Origin: Nesterenkonia sp. LB17
GTDB taxonomy: Bacteria; Actinomycetota; Actinomycetes; Actinomycetales; Micrococcaceae
DNA: 64,000 nucleotides
Assembly: GCF_022565915.1 (NCBI RefSeq)
Contig: NZ_JAJOYX010000004.1
Coordinates: 1-64,000, forward strand
Direction of reading: 5' to 3'
Part shown: piece by piece, positions 16,198 through 24,667 of the stretch
Numbering within the stretch: the first letter of the stretch is position 1
Layout: each line of letters starts with the position of its first letter
The notes under the pieces: generated by a model
The model's input: only the letters and a program-made list of their open reading frames with translations
The model's database searches: none
Told to the model about the DNA's origin: nothing
Made by a program: the position numbers and the translations under genes

Positions 16198-17490
16198 TCA
16201 GAGCGAGTTCATCGCTTCGACGAACTGCTCGGGGGCCATGTCCCCGCGGAGGATCTGTGACAGGTTGTCCGTCAGCGGCTGGGCCACCTCAGGAGCGACT
16301 GCCTGATCCCAGGAGAGCTGGAAGTGATTGGCTTCGCCCACCAGCCCGCTGGAGAACTCGAGGAAGTCCGCGTCATCGGTCTCCGCGATCTGATCCTCGA
16401 TGTCGGACAGCGGCGGCAGCGAACCGGCTTCCAGCATGGAGGTCACGGTCTCCTCGTTGTAGAGGTTCTCGCTGATGTAGTCGAAGGCGATCTGCTGCTC
16501 CTCCTCCGAGGCGTCAGCAGAGACCGACCAGAAGTTGGCGGGGTTGCCCACGATGTTCGAGGGATCACCGGCGCCGTCCTCCAGAGTCGGGAAGGAGGTG
16601 AAGCCGAAGTCACCGGACTCCGCGAACTCCGGGAAGTCCTGATGGATCGTGGAATAGACCCAGGAGCCCTGCAGCAGCATCGCGGCCTGTCCATCGGCCA
16701 GCAGCTGGGCGTCCTCGTTCTGGTCAGCGGTCACCGAGTTGTAGGTGTCGATGAAGCCGCCGTTCTCACCCAGGTCCTGCATGGTCTCGAGCGCGAAGAG
16801 GATGGACTCGTTGTCCCATGCGCCCTCTTCACCCTCGACCACGGCCTGGAAGACCTCTTCGCCCCCGTGGCGATCGGTGAGGTACTGCAGCCACATCAGT
16901 GCCGGCCAGACGGAGCCGCCGGCCAGCGAGAAGGGAGCGACGTCGTTCTCGTTGAAGGTGTCGATGGCGGCTTCGACGTCTTCCCAGGTCTCAGGGATCT
17001 CCACGCCTGCCTCATCGAAGACTGACTGGTTGTAATACATGACCACTGGCTGCACGTCGTTGAGCGGCACCGCATAGGTGCTGTCGTCGACCTGACCGTT
17101 CTGCCAGACCGAATCGAAGACCCGGGACTCCAGCTCGCCGGTGTGCTCGCTGAGGTCGACGATGCGCTCTTCCTCGGCGTATTCCAGCAGCGCGCCGCCG
17201 GTCCAGGACATGATCAGCGTGGGCGCCTCGCCCGAGCCGACCGCCGTACGGATCTGACCCTTATAGGAGTCGTTCTCGATGGCTTCGGTGTCGATCTGAG
17301 CATCTTCGTTCGCTTCGTTCCAGCGGTCGAAGTCCTCCTGGATGGCCGGCCAGCCGCCGCCGGTGAGAATCCATGCGTCAGCATCGGCATCGCCGCCACC
17401 ACCGCCGTTGTCGTCGCCGCCACAGGCCGAGAGCGCCAGGAGGGATGTCACTCCGAGGCCTGCAGCGGCCACTCGAGTTGTTCTGCGCAT
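16198..17490 (-). CDS. Sugar ABC transporter substrate-binding lipoprotein (CUT1)
   Basis: 430 aa. Extracellular, lipid-anchored receptor that delivers a carbohydrate to the downstream permeases. The signal peptide ends in lipobox LSAC (Cys about residue 24), followed by a Gly/Asp linker and a family 1 solute-binding fold (GGGWPAIQEDFDRWNEAN, then TLIMSW, AVPLNDVQPVVMYYNQSVFDEAG). The ATG at 17490 is preferred because AAAGGA precedes it by 7 nt; the upstream start region has no support. The mature protein is strikingly acidic (many Glu/Asp, few Lys), as expected for a halotolerant host. First gene of the operon; a 452-bp control region lies upstream. Confidence 0.92.
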   Translation of the reverse strand: MRRTTRVAAAGLGVTSLLALSACGGDDNGGGGGDADADAWILTGGGWPAIQEDFDRWNEANEDAQIDTEAIENDSYKGQIRTAVGSGEAPTLIMSWTGGALLEYAEEERIVDLSEHTGELESRVFDSVWQNGQVDDSTYAVPLNDVQPVVMYYNQSVFDEAGVEIPETWEDVEAAIDTFNENDVAPFSLAGGSVWPALMWLQYLTDRHGGEEVFQAVVEGEEGAWDNESILFALETMQDLGENGGFIDTYNSVTADQNEDAQLLADGQAAMLLQGSWVYSTIHQDFPEFAESGDFGFTSFPTLEDGAGDPSNIVGNPANFWSVSADASEEEQQIAFDYISENLYNEETVTSMLEAGSLPPLSDIEDQIAETDDADFLEFSSGLVGEANHFQLSWDQAVAPEVAQPLTDNLSQILRGDMAPEQFVEAMNSL

Positions 17491-17875
17491 CGTTGCGTCC
17501 TTTCTCATCAGTGCGAGCCCCAGCTCTGTACCGGTACATCGCCAAGGTCTCCCCAGCACTCCGGATCGGCCGGACGGGTGACTCAGCAGTACAGCGCCAA
17601 AGTCCGAACCAGATCCGGTCCTGAAGCCAAAACGGGCCTGGTTAAGACTGTGATCTGGATTTCGTCTTGCCGTAAGACTAAATAGGCCCTGGGTGTGTGT
17701 CAAGACACACCACATGACCGCTGTCACAGTCGCGCAACACCGATGACCACTGTCTTCGGCGACTTCACAGGCCCCTTACCTCGGCCACCAGGGGTCTGAG
17801 CCCGCACGTTAAATTCACGGGTGGCCAGACCCCCTTGAGCTGAAGCGTCCAGGTGTCAGTCGGTGGGCTGACGCA
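17491..17875 (-). promoter_or_regulatory. Control region upstream of the binding-protein gene
   Basis: No gene is supported in this stretch. It holds a perfect 12-bp palindrome TGTACCGGTACA (17527-17538) with a central CG, which is the style of LacI- or GntR-family operators, and a second inverted repeat GTCTT-N5-AAGAC (17664-17678) in a locally AT-richer block likely to contain the promoter. No local regulator gene belongs to this operon, so the repressor would act in trans. Farther out (17680-17875) I see nothing else. Confidence 0.45.
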
Positions 17876-17920
17876 GAAGAGCCCCCGTCGGCACCGGAGA
17901 GGTGCTGACGGGGGCTCTTC
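17876..17920 (-). terminator. Strong terminator after dps
   Basis: A 20-bp stem with one G-T wobble (arms 17876-17895 and 17901-17920, outer part GAAGAGCCCCCGTC) closes a 5-nt loop 22 nt after the dps stop codon. Confidence 0.8.
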
Positions 17921-17942
17921 GAGGGAGCTCAGGCTCAGTCGA

Positions 17943-18446
17943 TCAGGAGGCTGCGCCTGCCTTGTCCAGGTGGGAGCGGATGAACCACTGGAACAGCTCG
18001 AGCTCCTTGACCTGTCCGACGAGAAGATCCTCGGTGATCGGGTCGAGCTCGCCGACCTTGTTGAGCACATCGCGGTGATCGCCGATGACGCCGTCGTAGA
18101 CCTTCTCCAGCTCGGCCAGGTGCGAGGCACCATCGGCCTTGAACAGCGGGTAGTCCTCCCAGCTGCGCTTGGTGACCAGCTCGCCGCTGAGACCCGAGGG
18201 GGACCCGCCGAGAGTGGCGATGCGCTCTGCCACCTCATCGGCGAAGCCTCGGACGACCTCGGTCTGCGGGTCGAGCATCTCGTGGATGGCGATGAAGTTC
18301 GGGCCCACGACGTTCCAGTGCACGTGCTTGAGCACGAGGTGGAGGTCGTTCAGGGCGTACAGGCGGTTCTGCAGCAGACCGGCGATCTCGTGACCGTTCT
18401 CCTGCGCCAGACCTGGCGCGGTGTAGTCGGAGTACTTCTGAGTCAT
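17943..18446 (-). CDS. dps: Dps family DNA-protection/ferritin-like protein
   Basis: 167 aa. Forms 12-subunit shells that oxidise Fe2+ with peroxide and store the iron, protecting DNA during starvation or oxidative stress. The inter-subunit ferroxidase ligands are all present: His43 (VHWN), His55 and Asp59 (IHEMLD), Asp70 and Glu74 (FADEVAE). The start at 18446 is set by AAGGAG 7 nt upstream; it removes nine residues of an upstream in-frame extension. A TAGTAT -10 box is found on the minus strand at 18502-18507, giving a leader of about 50 nt. Followed by a very strong terminator, so monocistronic. Confidence 0.95.
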   Translation of the reverse strand: MTQKYSDYTAPGLAQENGHEIAGLLQNRLYALNDLHLVLKHVHWNVVGPNFIAIHEMLDPQTEVVRGFADEVAERIATLGGSPSGLSGELVTKRSWEDYPLFKADGASHLAELEKVYDGVIGDHRDVLNKVGELDPITEDLLVGQVKELELFQWFIRSHLDKAGAAS

Positions 18447-18561
18447 GTGACACTCCTTGTGCTGTTGAGGCAATTGGCGCTGTTCGGCGCCGACCCTCTT
18501 GATACTAATGATTCAGAAAAGCGCTGGCTAGGCAGACGAGCCTATCCTCAGTCGAGTTCGG

Positions 18562-19851
18562 TCACACCACCGGCTCGATGACCTCCAGGCCGCCGAGGTA
18601 TGGGCGCAGCGCGGCAGGGACCCGGACGGTGCCGTCGGCCTGCTGGTGGTTCTCCAGGATGGCCACCAGCCACCGCGTGGTGGCCAGGGTCCCGTTCAGC
18701 GTGGCCAGCGGCGTCGTCGGCCCCTTGGAGCCGTCTTCCTTGAGCGTGCGCTCGCGGATGTTGAGCCGGCGCGCCTGGAAGGTGGTGCAGTCCGAGGTAG
18801 AGGTCAGCTCGCGGTAGGTCTGCTGCGAGGGCACCCACGCCTCGCAGTCGTACTTGCGGGCGGCCGAGAGGCCGAGGTCTCCGGCCGCGATGTCGACCAC
18901 CCGGTAGGGCAGCTCCATCTTCTGCAGCATCTGTTCCTCCCAGGCCAGCAGCTTGGCGTGCTCGGCGGCGGACTCCTCGGCGGTGCAGAAGGTGAACATC
19001 TCCAGCTTGTTGAACTGGTGCACGCGCAGGATCCCGCGGGTGTCGCGGCCGTGGGAGCCGGCTTCGCGGCGGTAGCAGGTGGACCATCCGGCGATCCGTT
19101 CCGGCCCCTTCGCGAGGTCGAGGATCTCATCGGAGTGATACCCGGCGATGGCCACCTCGGAGGTGCCCACCAGGTAGAGGTCGTCGCGCTCGAGCCGGTA
19201 GATCTCGTCGTCGTGCTCCACATCGAAGCCGGTGCCGGCCATGGTCTCCGGGCGCACCAGGGTGGGGGTGATCATCGGGGTGAAGCCGGCTTCGATCGCC
19301 TGGTCCATGCCCATCTGCATCATGGCCAGCTCCAGGCGTGCACCGATGCCCTTGAGGAAGTAGAACCGTGACCCTGAGACCTTGGCTCCGCGCTCCATGT
19401 CCAGCGCGGCGAAGGACTCGGCGAGTTCGAGGTGATCCTTGGGCGTGAAGCCCTCCGCGGCGAAGTCACGGGCGGCACCCTCTTCGCGCAGCACGATGAA
19501 GTCCTCCTCGCCGCCGGCGGGGACCCCTTCGTGGATGAGGTTGGGGAAGGCTGCCTGGAGGCGGCGCAGCTGCTCCGCGGCGCCCTGGGATTCTGCCTCG
19601 GCGGCCTTCACCTGGTTCGAGAGGTCCTTGACCTCGGCGAGGAGCTGCTGCTTCTCCTCCCCGGCGGCCTGTGCGACCTTCTTGCCGAAGGACTTCTGCT
19701 CCGCGCGCAGCGTCTCGAAGCGCGTGATGGCGGCGCTGCGTGTCTGCTGCGCGGCGATCAGCGAGTCCACTGCGGACTCGTCCGCCTGACGTGCGCGCTG
19801 GCTGGCCCGGTACTTCTCGGGATTCTCGATGAGGTCCTTGATGTCGATCAC
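18562..19851 (-). CDS. serS: Serine--tRNA ligase
   Basis: 429 aa. Class II aminoacyl-tRNA synthetase charging tRNA-Ser (and tRNA-Sec if present). The N-terminal antiparallel coiled-coil arm that grips the tRNA long variable arm is residues about 30-105. The catalytic core has motif 2 (about [26 protein letters not shown]) and motif 3 near the end ([19 protein letters not shown]). The start codon is GTG at 19851; a TAAGCT -10 box ends 6 nt before it and there is no Shine-Dalgarno, so translation is probably leaderless. Divergent from the diacylglycerol kinase-like gene. Confidence 0.97.
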   Translation of the reverse strand: MIDIKDLIENPEKYRASQRARQADESAVDSLIAAQQTRSAAITRFETLRAEQKSFGKKVAQAAGEEKQQLLAEVKDLSNQVKAAEAESQGAAEQLRRLQAAFPNLIHEGVPAGGEEDFIVLREEGAARDFAAEGFTPKDHLELAESFAALDMERGAKVSGSRFYFLKGIGARLELAMMQMGMDQAIEAGFTPMITPTLVRPETMAGTGFDVEHDDEIYRLERDDLYLVGTSEVAIAGYHSDEILDLAKGPERIAGWSTCYRREAGSHGRDTRGILRVHQFNKLEMFTFCTAEESAAEHAKLLAWEEQMLQKMELPYRVVDIAAGDLGLSAARKYDCEAWVPSQQTYRELTSTSDCTTFQARRLNIRERTLKEDGSKGPTTPLATLNGTLATTRWLVAILENHQQADGTVRVPAALRPYLGGLEVIEPVV

Positions 19852-19857
19852 GCCCCC

Positions 19858-19863
19858 AGCTTA
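19858..19863 (-). promoter_or_regulatory. -10 box of the leaderless serS promoter
   Basis: TAAGCT on the minus strand, 6 nt before the GTG start of serS. Confidence 0.5.
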
Positions 19864-19962
19864 TCGCCACCGGCGCCCCTGGGGAGCTCATCGATCAGCC
19901 GCCCCCCGCCAAGGGTGAAGATGACTCCGGACAGCACCGGTTCCCCCTGGAACCGGCCGCAG

Positions 19963-19968
19963 TAGACT
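19963..19968 (+). promoter_or_regulatory. -10 box of the diacylglycerol kinase-like gene
   Basis: TAGACT lies 4 nt before the ATG at 19973 and 7 nt before the ATG at 19976. The 7-nt spacing fits a leaderless transcript beginning at 19976. Confidence 0.5.
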
Positions 19969-19972
19969 GAAG

Positions 19973-21184
19973 ATGATGACTACCGCCACGCTCAGCGCCC
20001 TCCTCTGGTCCACGCTCGCTCTTGCTGCGATCCTGCTCGTCGCCGTGGTCTGGCTGGGCATCGCCCACCACCGGCTGCGCCGGAGCACGGCCGAACTCAC
20101 CCAGGAGCTCGAAAGCAAGCCTGCGGTTCACCCCTCGGTGACTGCCGATGGCCCCGGGCGACTGGTGGCGGTCGTCGTGAACCCCACCAAGGACCCCGCC
20201 GACGACGTCGTGCGTCAGATCCACTCCGCCTGTTCCCGGGCGGGAATGCCAGCACCCCTGGTGATGGCATCCAGCGCGGAGGACCCCGGCCATGAGATGA
20301 CCCGGCGGGCACTGGAGGCCGGCGCCGTCACCGTCATCGCGGCCGGAGGGGATGGCACCGTGCGCGCTGTGGCCGCCGAGATCGTCGGCACCCAGACGGC
20401 GCTGGGCATCGTGCCGCTGGGCACCGGAAATCTCTTCGCCCGCAATATCGGGCTGCCGTTCCAGGACCTCCGGGCCTGCGTGGATGAGGCCATACACGGC
20501 CGCAGCCACCGTGTGGACACCCTTGATCTGAGCCTTGAACGACCGGACGGGCGCACCGACGAGGAGAACTCGCTGGTCATCGCCGGTGGCGGTCTCGACG
20601 CTGAGGTCATGGGAGACACTCGGGACGCCCTGAAGCAGCGCGCCGGCTGGCTCGCCTACGGCGAGGCCGGGCTGCGCCACATCATGGGCTCCCGCTCCGC
20701 CATCTCTGTCTCCATCGACGACGGCGCCGCACAGGCCTACCGGGTGCGCTCGGTCCTGCTCGCCAACTGCGGCTCGCTGCAGGCCAACATGCTGCTGGTG
20801 CCCTCGGCGAAGTTCGACGACGGACACATGGATGCGGTGCTCTTCACCCCCCGCCACGCGTGGGACTGGGCGAGGATCATGGCCAAGACCGTGACCCGCT
20901 TCGCCGCCGACATCCCCGTGATGACCGTGCGCCAGGCCAAGCGCGTGAAGATCACGATGGCCGAGCCGATGCCGTTCCAGATCGACGGCGACGCCATGGG
21001 CGAGGTCATCAGCGTCTCAGCACGGGTCCGCCCGCGTGCCTTGGTGGTCAACGGCGTCTCCGTCCGGGGCATCCAAGACATCGAGGCCGCGCACGAAGAC
21101 TCCGAGGCGGACCAGGCCAGCGATCATGCTGAGCAGCCGAGGCTCACCGAGGGTCGGATCACCAAGGAGCCCCAGGGGGGCTGA
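19973..21184 (+). CDS. Diacylglycerol/lipid kinase family protein
   Basis: 403 aa. Predicted lipid kinase of the DAGK catalytic family (relatives phosphorylate diacylglycerol, sphingosine-like lipids or phosphatidylinositol precursors). One N-terminal membrane helix (residues about 8-30) anchors it. The nucleotide-binding loop GGDGT is at residues 125-129, preceded by VAVVVNPTK (65-73) and followed by GIVPLGTGNLFARNIGLP, all diagnostic. The C-terminal beta-sandwich ends with FQIDGDAMGE. The last 25 residues are polar. The alternative start at 19976 is favoured by promoter spacing. Substrate unknown. Confidence 0.88.
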   Translation: MMTTATLSALLWSTLALAAILLVAVVWLGIAHHRLRRSTAELTQELESKPAVHPSVTADGPGRLVAVVVNPTKDPADDVVRQIHSACSRAGMPAPLVMASSAEDPGHEMTRRALEAGAVTVIAAGGDGTVRAVAAEIVGTQTALGIVPLGTGNLFARNIGLPFQDLRACVDEAIHGRSHRVDTLDLSLERPDGRTDEENSLVIAGGGLDAEVMGDTRDALKQRAGWLAYGEAGLRHIMGSRSAISVSIDDGAAQAYRVRSVLLANCGSLQANMLLVPSAKFDDGHMDAVLFTPRHAWDWARIMAKTVTRFAADIPVMTVRQAKRVKITMAEPMPFQIDGDAMGEVISVSARVRPRALVVNGVSVRGIQDIEAAHEDSEADQASDHAEQPRLTEGRITKEPQGG

Positions 21185-21190
21185 TCAGAC

Positions 21191-21319
21191 CGGCTTCGCC
21201 GAGCGCGGGGCCCGCGCCGGGTTCTCTTACGCGTGGTGCAAGCGAGCTGATCCCGTTCACCCGGCTCCCACCCTCGGCTTCGCCGAGCGCGGGGCCCGCG
21301 CCGGGTTCTCTTACGCGTG
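21191..21319. repeat. Pair of 45-bp perfect direct repeats with an internal palindrome
   Basis: Copies at 21191-21235 and 21275-21319 are identical over 45 bp and remain similar for about 18 bp more (shared AGCGAGCTGATCC). Each contains the near-palindrome GCGCGGG-G-CCCGCGC, so each can form a REP-like hairpin. The second copy covers the last codons and stop of pheA; the first therefore looks like a duplicated pheA 3' end plus its terminator. Period is 84 bp. Confidence 0.8.
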
Positions 21320-22273
21320 TCTCAGCGAGCTGATCCACGCGGAGGCGGCGGTGAAGGCTTCGTCGGAGACTTCCGCCGTGGTCTGCTGGGGCTTGCGATC
21401 GGCTCGGGGGTAGGAGCCCAGGAACCGGATCCCCGGGGCGATCCGGTGGATCCCGGCGAGCGCATCTGCCACGCGCGCCTCGTCGATATGACCCTCGAGG
21501 TCGATGGAGAAGTAATACTGCCCAAGACCATCGCCGGTGGGTCGGGATTCGATGCGGCAGAGGTTGACCCCGCGGGTCGCGAAGTGCTCGAGCAGCTCCA
21601 TCAGGGCTCCTGCCCGGTCCTGCGGCAGCGGAATCATGATCGTCGTCTTGTCCGCCCCTGTCATCGGCGGGGTGACCCCGGGCCGGGAGACCAGCACGAA
21701 CCTGGTCACCGCACCGGTCACGTCTTCGATGCCGCGCTGCAGCACGTTCAGGCCGAGCTGCTCGGCCACCAGCGGGGAACAGACCGCCGCGTCGGCCAGG
21801 GGTGCGTCTGCCTGCAGCCCACGGGCCGCCGCTGCGGTGGAGGAGGCTGGGACGAACTCCGCACCCGGGATTGCGGACTCGGCCCAGCGGCGCACCTGGG
21901 CCCACCCATGGGTGTGGGTGGCCACGGTGCGGATCTGCTCCAGGGGCAGCGGGGCCGCGGAGGCCAGCACGAAGCTGATCTTCACCAGCTCCTCGCGCAG
22001 GATGTGCAGCTGATGCCTCACCGAGATGGCATCCAGGGTCGCAGTGACCCCACCCTCCACTGAATTCTCGATCGGGACCATGGCGGCGTCGACCTCGCCG
22101 GATTCAACCATGTTCAGCGCGGTCAGCACCGAGCCGGCCGGCACTCGCGCGGCGTGGTCCGAGCCGGGCACCTGCAGCAGCGCGGCCTCGGTGAAGGTGC
22201 CGGCGGGCCCGAGGAAGGAGTACCTCGGAGCACTGGCCTGAGACTGCGCAGAGGGGTTCGTAGAGGTATTCAT
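21311..22273 (-). CDS. pheA: Prephenate dehydratase
   Basis: 320 aa. Converts prephenate to phenylpyruvate in phenylalanine synthesis. The dehydratase domain (residues about 15-200) begins YSFLGPAGTFTEAA and contains VPIENSVEGGV and the catalytic T-R-F motif in AVTRFVLVSR. An ACT regulatory domain follows (GALMELLEHFATRGVNLCRIESRPT), whose ESRP motif binds phenylalanine for feedback inhibition. Stand-alone monofunctional form, no chorismate mutase domain, as usual in actinobacteria. Its start overlaps the upstream rhodanese stop by 4 bp. The stop codon lies inside a duplicated 45-bp repeat. Confidence 0.96.
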   Translation of the reverse strand: MNTSTNPSAQSQASAPRYSFLGPAGTFTEAALLQVPGSDHAARVPAGSVLTALNMVESGEVDAAMVPIENSVEGGVTATLDAISVRHQLHILREELVKISFVLASAAPLPLEQIRTVATHTHGWAQVRRWAESAIPGAEFVPASSTAAAARGLQADAPLADAAVCSPLVAEQLGLNVLQRGIEDVTGAVTRFVLVSRPGVTPPMTGADKTTIMIPLPQDRAGALMELLEHFATRGVNLCRIESRPTGDGLGQYYFSIDLEGHIDEARVADALAGIHRIAPGIRFLGSYPRADRKPQQTTAEVSDEAFTAASAWISSLRHA

Positions 22274-22599
22274 CGGACCTTGGGTGCTTCCCCGGTGGAG
22301 GACCTCATCGGACGCCCGGCCTCGAGCCAGCCGCCCATGCCATCGGCGACGAAGACTGCGGAGTAGCCCTGAGAGGTCAGCCAGGCGGTGATCCGCACCG
22401 AGCGACCACCGGTGCGGCAGATGACGTAGTAGTCCTCGTCCGGATCGAGCTCAGCCTCGAACCGTCCGGGGATCTCGTCGACTGGAATGTGCAGAGCCCC
22501 CGGGGCGTGCCCCTCGGCGAACTCGTAGCCCTCCCGCACATCCAGCAGGGCGGCGTCGGCGGGGACGTCTGCGGCGCGGACGGTCTCGAAATCTGCCAT
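22270..22599 (-). CDS. Single-domain rhodanese
   Basis: 109 aa. Sulfurtransferase-type fold; the active-site loop is C-R-T-G-G-R-S starting at Cys61, a six-residue loop of the thiosulfate sulfurtransferase type. N-terminal CH2A motif LLDVREGYEFAEGHAPGALHIP (residues 18-39) is well conserved. Cytoplasmic. AAGGAGG precedes the ATG by 6 nt. First gene of a two-gene unit with pheA (ATGA overlap); a functional tie to phenylalanine synthesis is not known. Confidence 0.9.
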   Translation of the reverse strand: MADFETVRAADVPADAALLDVREGYEFAEGHAPGALHIPVDEIPGRFEAELDPDEDYYVICRTGGRSVRITAWLTSQGYSAVFVADGMGGWLEAGRPMRSSTGEAPKVR

Positions 22600-22674
22600 C
22601 TGCGGCCTCCTTCAGAGCGGAACAAACAGGTCTGGTGCGCTGTCAAGACTATCGCCTGCCCAGTTCAGTCCACA

Positions 22675-22680
22675 TAGAGT
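22675..22680 (+). promoter_or_regulatory. -10 box of the leaderless amidase promoter
   Basis: TAGAGT, 6 nt before the ATG at 22687, no Shine-Dalgarno. Confidence 0.5.
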
Positions 22681-22686
22681 GAGCCC

Positions 22687-24213
22687 ATGGTGCATCCCGC
22701 TGATCCTGCCCCACTCGCCCCGGCACCCTCCACAAGCCAATCGTCTCCGCTGGTCGACTTTCGCGCCGCCAGCGCCGTGCAGTGGCGCCACGACTTCGTC
22801 GCCGGTGAGATCTCTGCGGTGGAGCTGACCACCACCGCGGTCACCGCCGCCACAGCCCAGGCCGAGCTCGGCGCCTTCATCCACCTCGACCCCGAGTCGG
22901 CTCTGCTGCGAGCGGCTGAGATCGACCAGGTCCGCCGCGCCGTGCTCGATTCCCGCACCGGTGCCGCACGAAGCGCCGCCATGCAGGAACTCGCAGCGCG
23001 CGCGCCGCTGCTGGGAATGCCCACCGCCTTCAAAGATCTGGTCGACGTGGCGGGAATGCCCACCACCCGCGGCACGGCCGCACTTCCCGCCAGCATCCCG
23101 GCCCACGACGACCCACTCGCACGCCGCGTCCACATGTCGGGGATGATCAGCATCGGCAAGACGCAGGTCCCCGAGTTCGGGCTGCCCTGCTACTCGGAGA
23201 ACGAGCTCGCACCAGCGGCCCGGAATCCCCTGGCGCCGGAGCGCACCGCGGGAGGATCCACCGGAGGTGGAGCCGCCGCCGTGGCGGCAGGCATGCTTCC
23301 GCTGGCGCCCGGCAGCGACGGCGGCGGCTCGGTGCGCATCCCGGCGGCGGCCTGCGGTCTGATCGGGCTGAAGCCAGGGCGTGGACGGCTCCCCGATGAC
23401 GAACAGCGCAGCAGTGTGCGCAACCTGGCGGTGGCTGGACCGATCGCCCGCACCGCGGAGGACGCCGCCCTGCTCTTCGACGTGATGGCCGGTCACCGTT
23501 TTCGCCCAGGTCCTGCCCCCGAGGACCTCCCGGCAGGGCCCGCGCTGCGCCGGGTGCGGCAGGCGCTGCACCAGGGGATGGACCGGCTGAGCATCGGGGT
23601 GATCACGGAATCGCCGTTCTCCCCGGAGCTGGACATCGTCCTGGCGGAATCGGCAGTCCTGGCCCTGGAACAGGGGCTCTCGCTGCTGGAACAGCGCGGT
23701 CACATCCTGCAGGGCAGCAGCCACTGCACCGGTGCGGAGGCGTTCTGGCCCCCCGATTACCACCGGCATTTCCAGGCGCTGTGGACCACCCCGCTCGGCG
23801 AACTGGATCCGCCCGCCGAGCAGCTCGCCGCCATGGCCCCGCTGACCCGTTATTTCATCGAACTCGCGAAGAGCCGCCCGGAACAGCAGACCCGCGAGTC
23901 GATCGCCGCGCTGGAGGACTTCGCGGACGACCCCGAGGCCTTCATGGGCCCCTGGGATGTCCTGGCCACACCGATGCTGGCCTACGCCCCGCCGGAGATC
24001 GGGTGGTTCGCGAGCCTGACCCCCGAGGAGAACTACCGGGAACAGTGCCGCTTCACTCCCTACAGCTCGGTGGTCAACGTGATGGGCCTGCCGGCGATCA
24101 ATGTCCCGACCCATACCGACGCCGAGGGTCTGAGCTGGTCGATCCAGCTGATCGGACGCACCGGGTCAGAGGAGCAGCTGCTCGCTCTGGCCGCCACCAT
24201 GACGCAGGCCTGA
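22687..24213 (+). CDS. Amidase signature enzyme
   Basis: 508 aa. Hydrolyses a carboxamide to acid plus ammonia; the substrate is not readable. The amidase-signature triad is complete: Lys116 in AFKDLVD, Ser191 (cis-Ser) in AGGSTGGG, and nucleophile Ser215 in GSDGGGSVRIPA, followed by CGLIGLKPGRGR. It resembles the GatA/6-aminohexanoate-hydrolase branch but lacks GatB and GatC neighbours, so it is not the tRNA amidotransferase. Leaderless promoter (TAGAGT 6 nt upstream). Monocistronic, with a hairpin terminator downstream. Confidence 0.9.
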   Translation: MVHPADPAPLAPAPSTSQSSPLVDFRAASAVQWRHDFVAGEISAVELTTTAVTAATAQAELGAFIHLDPESALLRAAEIDQVRRAVLDSRTGAARSAAMQELAARAPLLGMPTAFKDLVDVAGMPTTRGTAALPASIPAHDDPLARRVHMSGMISIGKTQVPEFGLPCYSENELAPAARNPLAPERTAGGSTGGGAAAVAAGMLPLAPGSDGGGSVRIPAAACGLIGLKPGRGRLPDDEQRSSVRNLAVAGPIARTAEDAALLFDVMAGHRFRPGPAPEDLPAGPALRRVRQALHQGMDRLSIGVITESPFSPELDIVLAESAVLALEQGLSLLEQRGHILQGSSHCTGAEAFWPPDYHRHFQALWTTPLGELDPPAEQLAAMAPLTRYFIELAKSRPEQQTRESIAALEDFADDPEAFMGPWDVLATPMLAYAPPEIGWFASLTPEENYREQCRFTPYSSVVNVMGLPAINVPTHTDAEGLSWSIQLIGRTGSEEQLLALAATMTQA

Positions 24214-24266
24214 GCGGCCAGGAGCTGCGCCCAGGGTCCGCCGGAGAACGGCAGAACACACAACAA

Positions 24267-24331
24267 CGCCGGGTCCGATTTCTCGAACCCGGCGCCGGGA
24301 ATCTCTCACCTGCGCTCCGCGGTGAGCGGAG
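24267..24331. terminator. Two hairpins between the amidase and csbD-like genes
   Basis: First, CGCCGGGT / ACCCGGCG (24267-24294) with an 8-bp outer stem and 3 further pairs; second, CTCCGC-GGTGA-GCGGAG (24315-24331). They sit between convergent genes and probably terminate both. Confidence 0.65.
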
Positions 24332-24348
24332 CCTCAGAGAGGTCAGAT

Positions 24349-24549
24349 TCAGTTGTCCTTCTTCAGACCTTCGGCAAAGCCCTTGACGCTGTCCTTCGCG
24401 TCCTGAGCGACGTCTTTCGCCTTCGCCTGGTTCTTCTGGCCCTTGCCCTCCGCCTCGGCCTCCCGATCGCCGGTCAGTTTGCCGAAGCCTTCTTTGGCGG
24501 AGCCGGTGGCTTTTTCGGTCTTGTTGCTGGCCTTGTCATCGAGTCCCAT
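24349..24549 (-). CDS. CsbD family stress protein
   Basis: 66 aa, very hydrophilic, rich in Lys, Ala, Gly and Asp. Carries the CsbD pattern (DDKASNKTEKATGSAKEGFGKLTGD..EAEGKGQK..A), a small family induced by general stress in Bacillus and common in actinobacteria; the biochemical role is unknown. Start supported by AAAGGA 8 nt upstream of the ATG. Monocistronic. Confidence 0.9.
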   Translation of the reverse strand: MGLDDKASNKTEKATGSAKEGFGKLTGDREAEAEGKGQKNQAKAKDVAQDAKDSVKGFAEGLKKDN

Positions 24550-24667
24550 AGGTGATTCCTTTCGTCGGCGGACAATTCTCTTGTCACGCTACCGACCACA
24601 CTGGGCACTGTCACCCTGATTAGGCATTTTCCAGGGAACTCCCAGTGAACCGATGCCGCACCGCAAC

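Noticed and set aside
22687-24213. Amidase as GatA of the Glu-tRNA(Gln) amidotransferase
   Set aside because: Signature is shared, but there are no gatB or gatC neighbours, and the GGSTGGG loop and long N-terminus differ from GatA.
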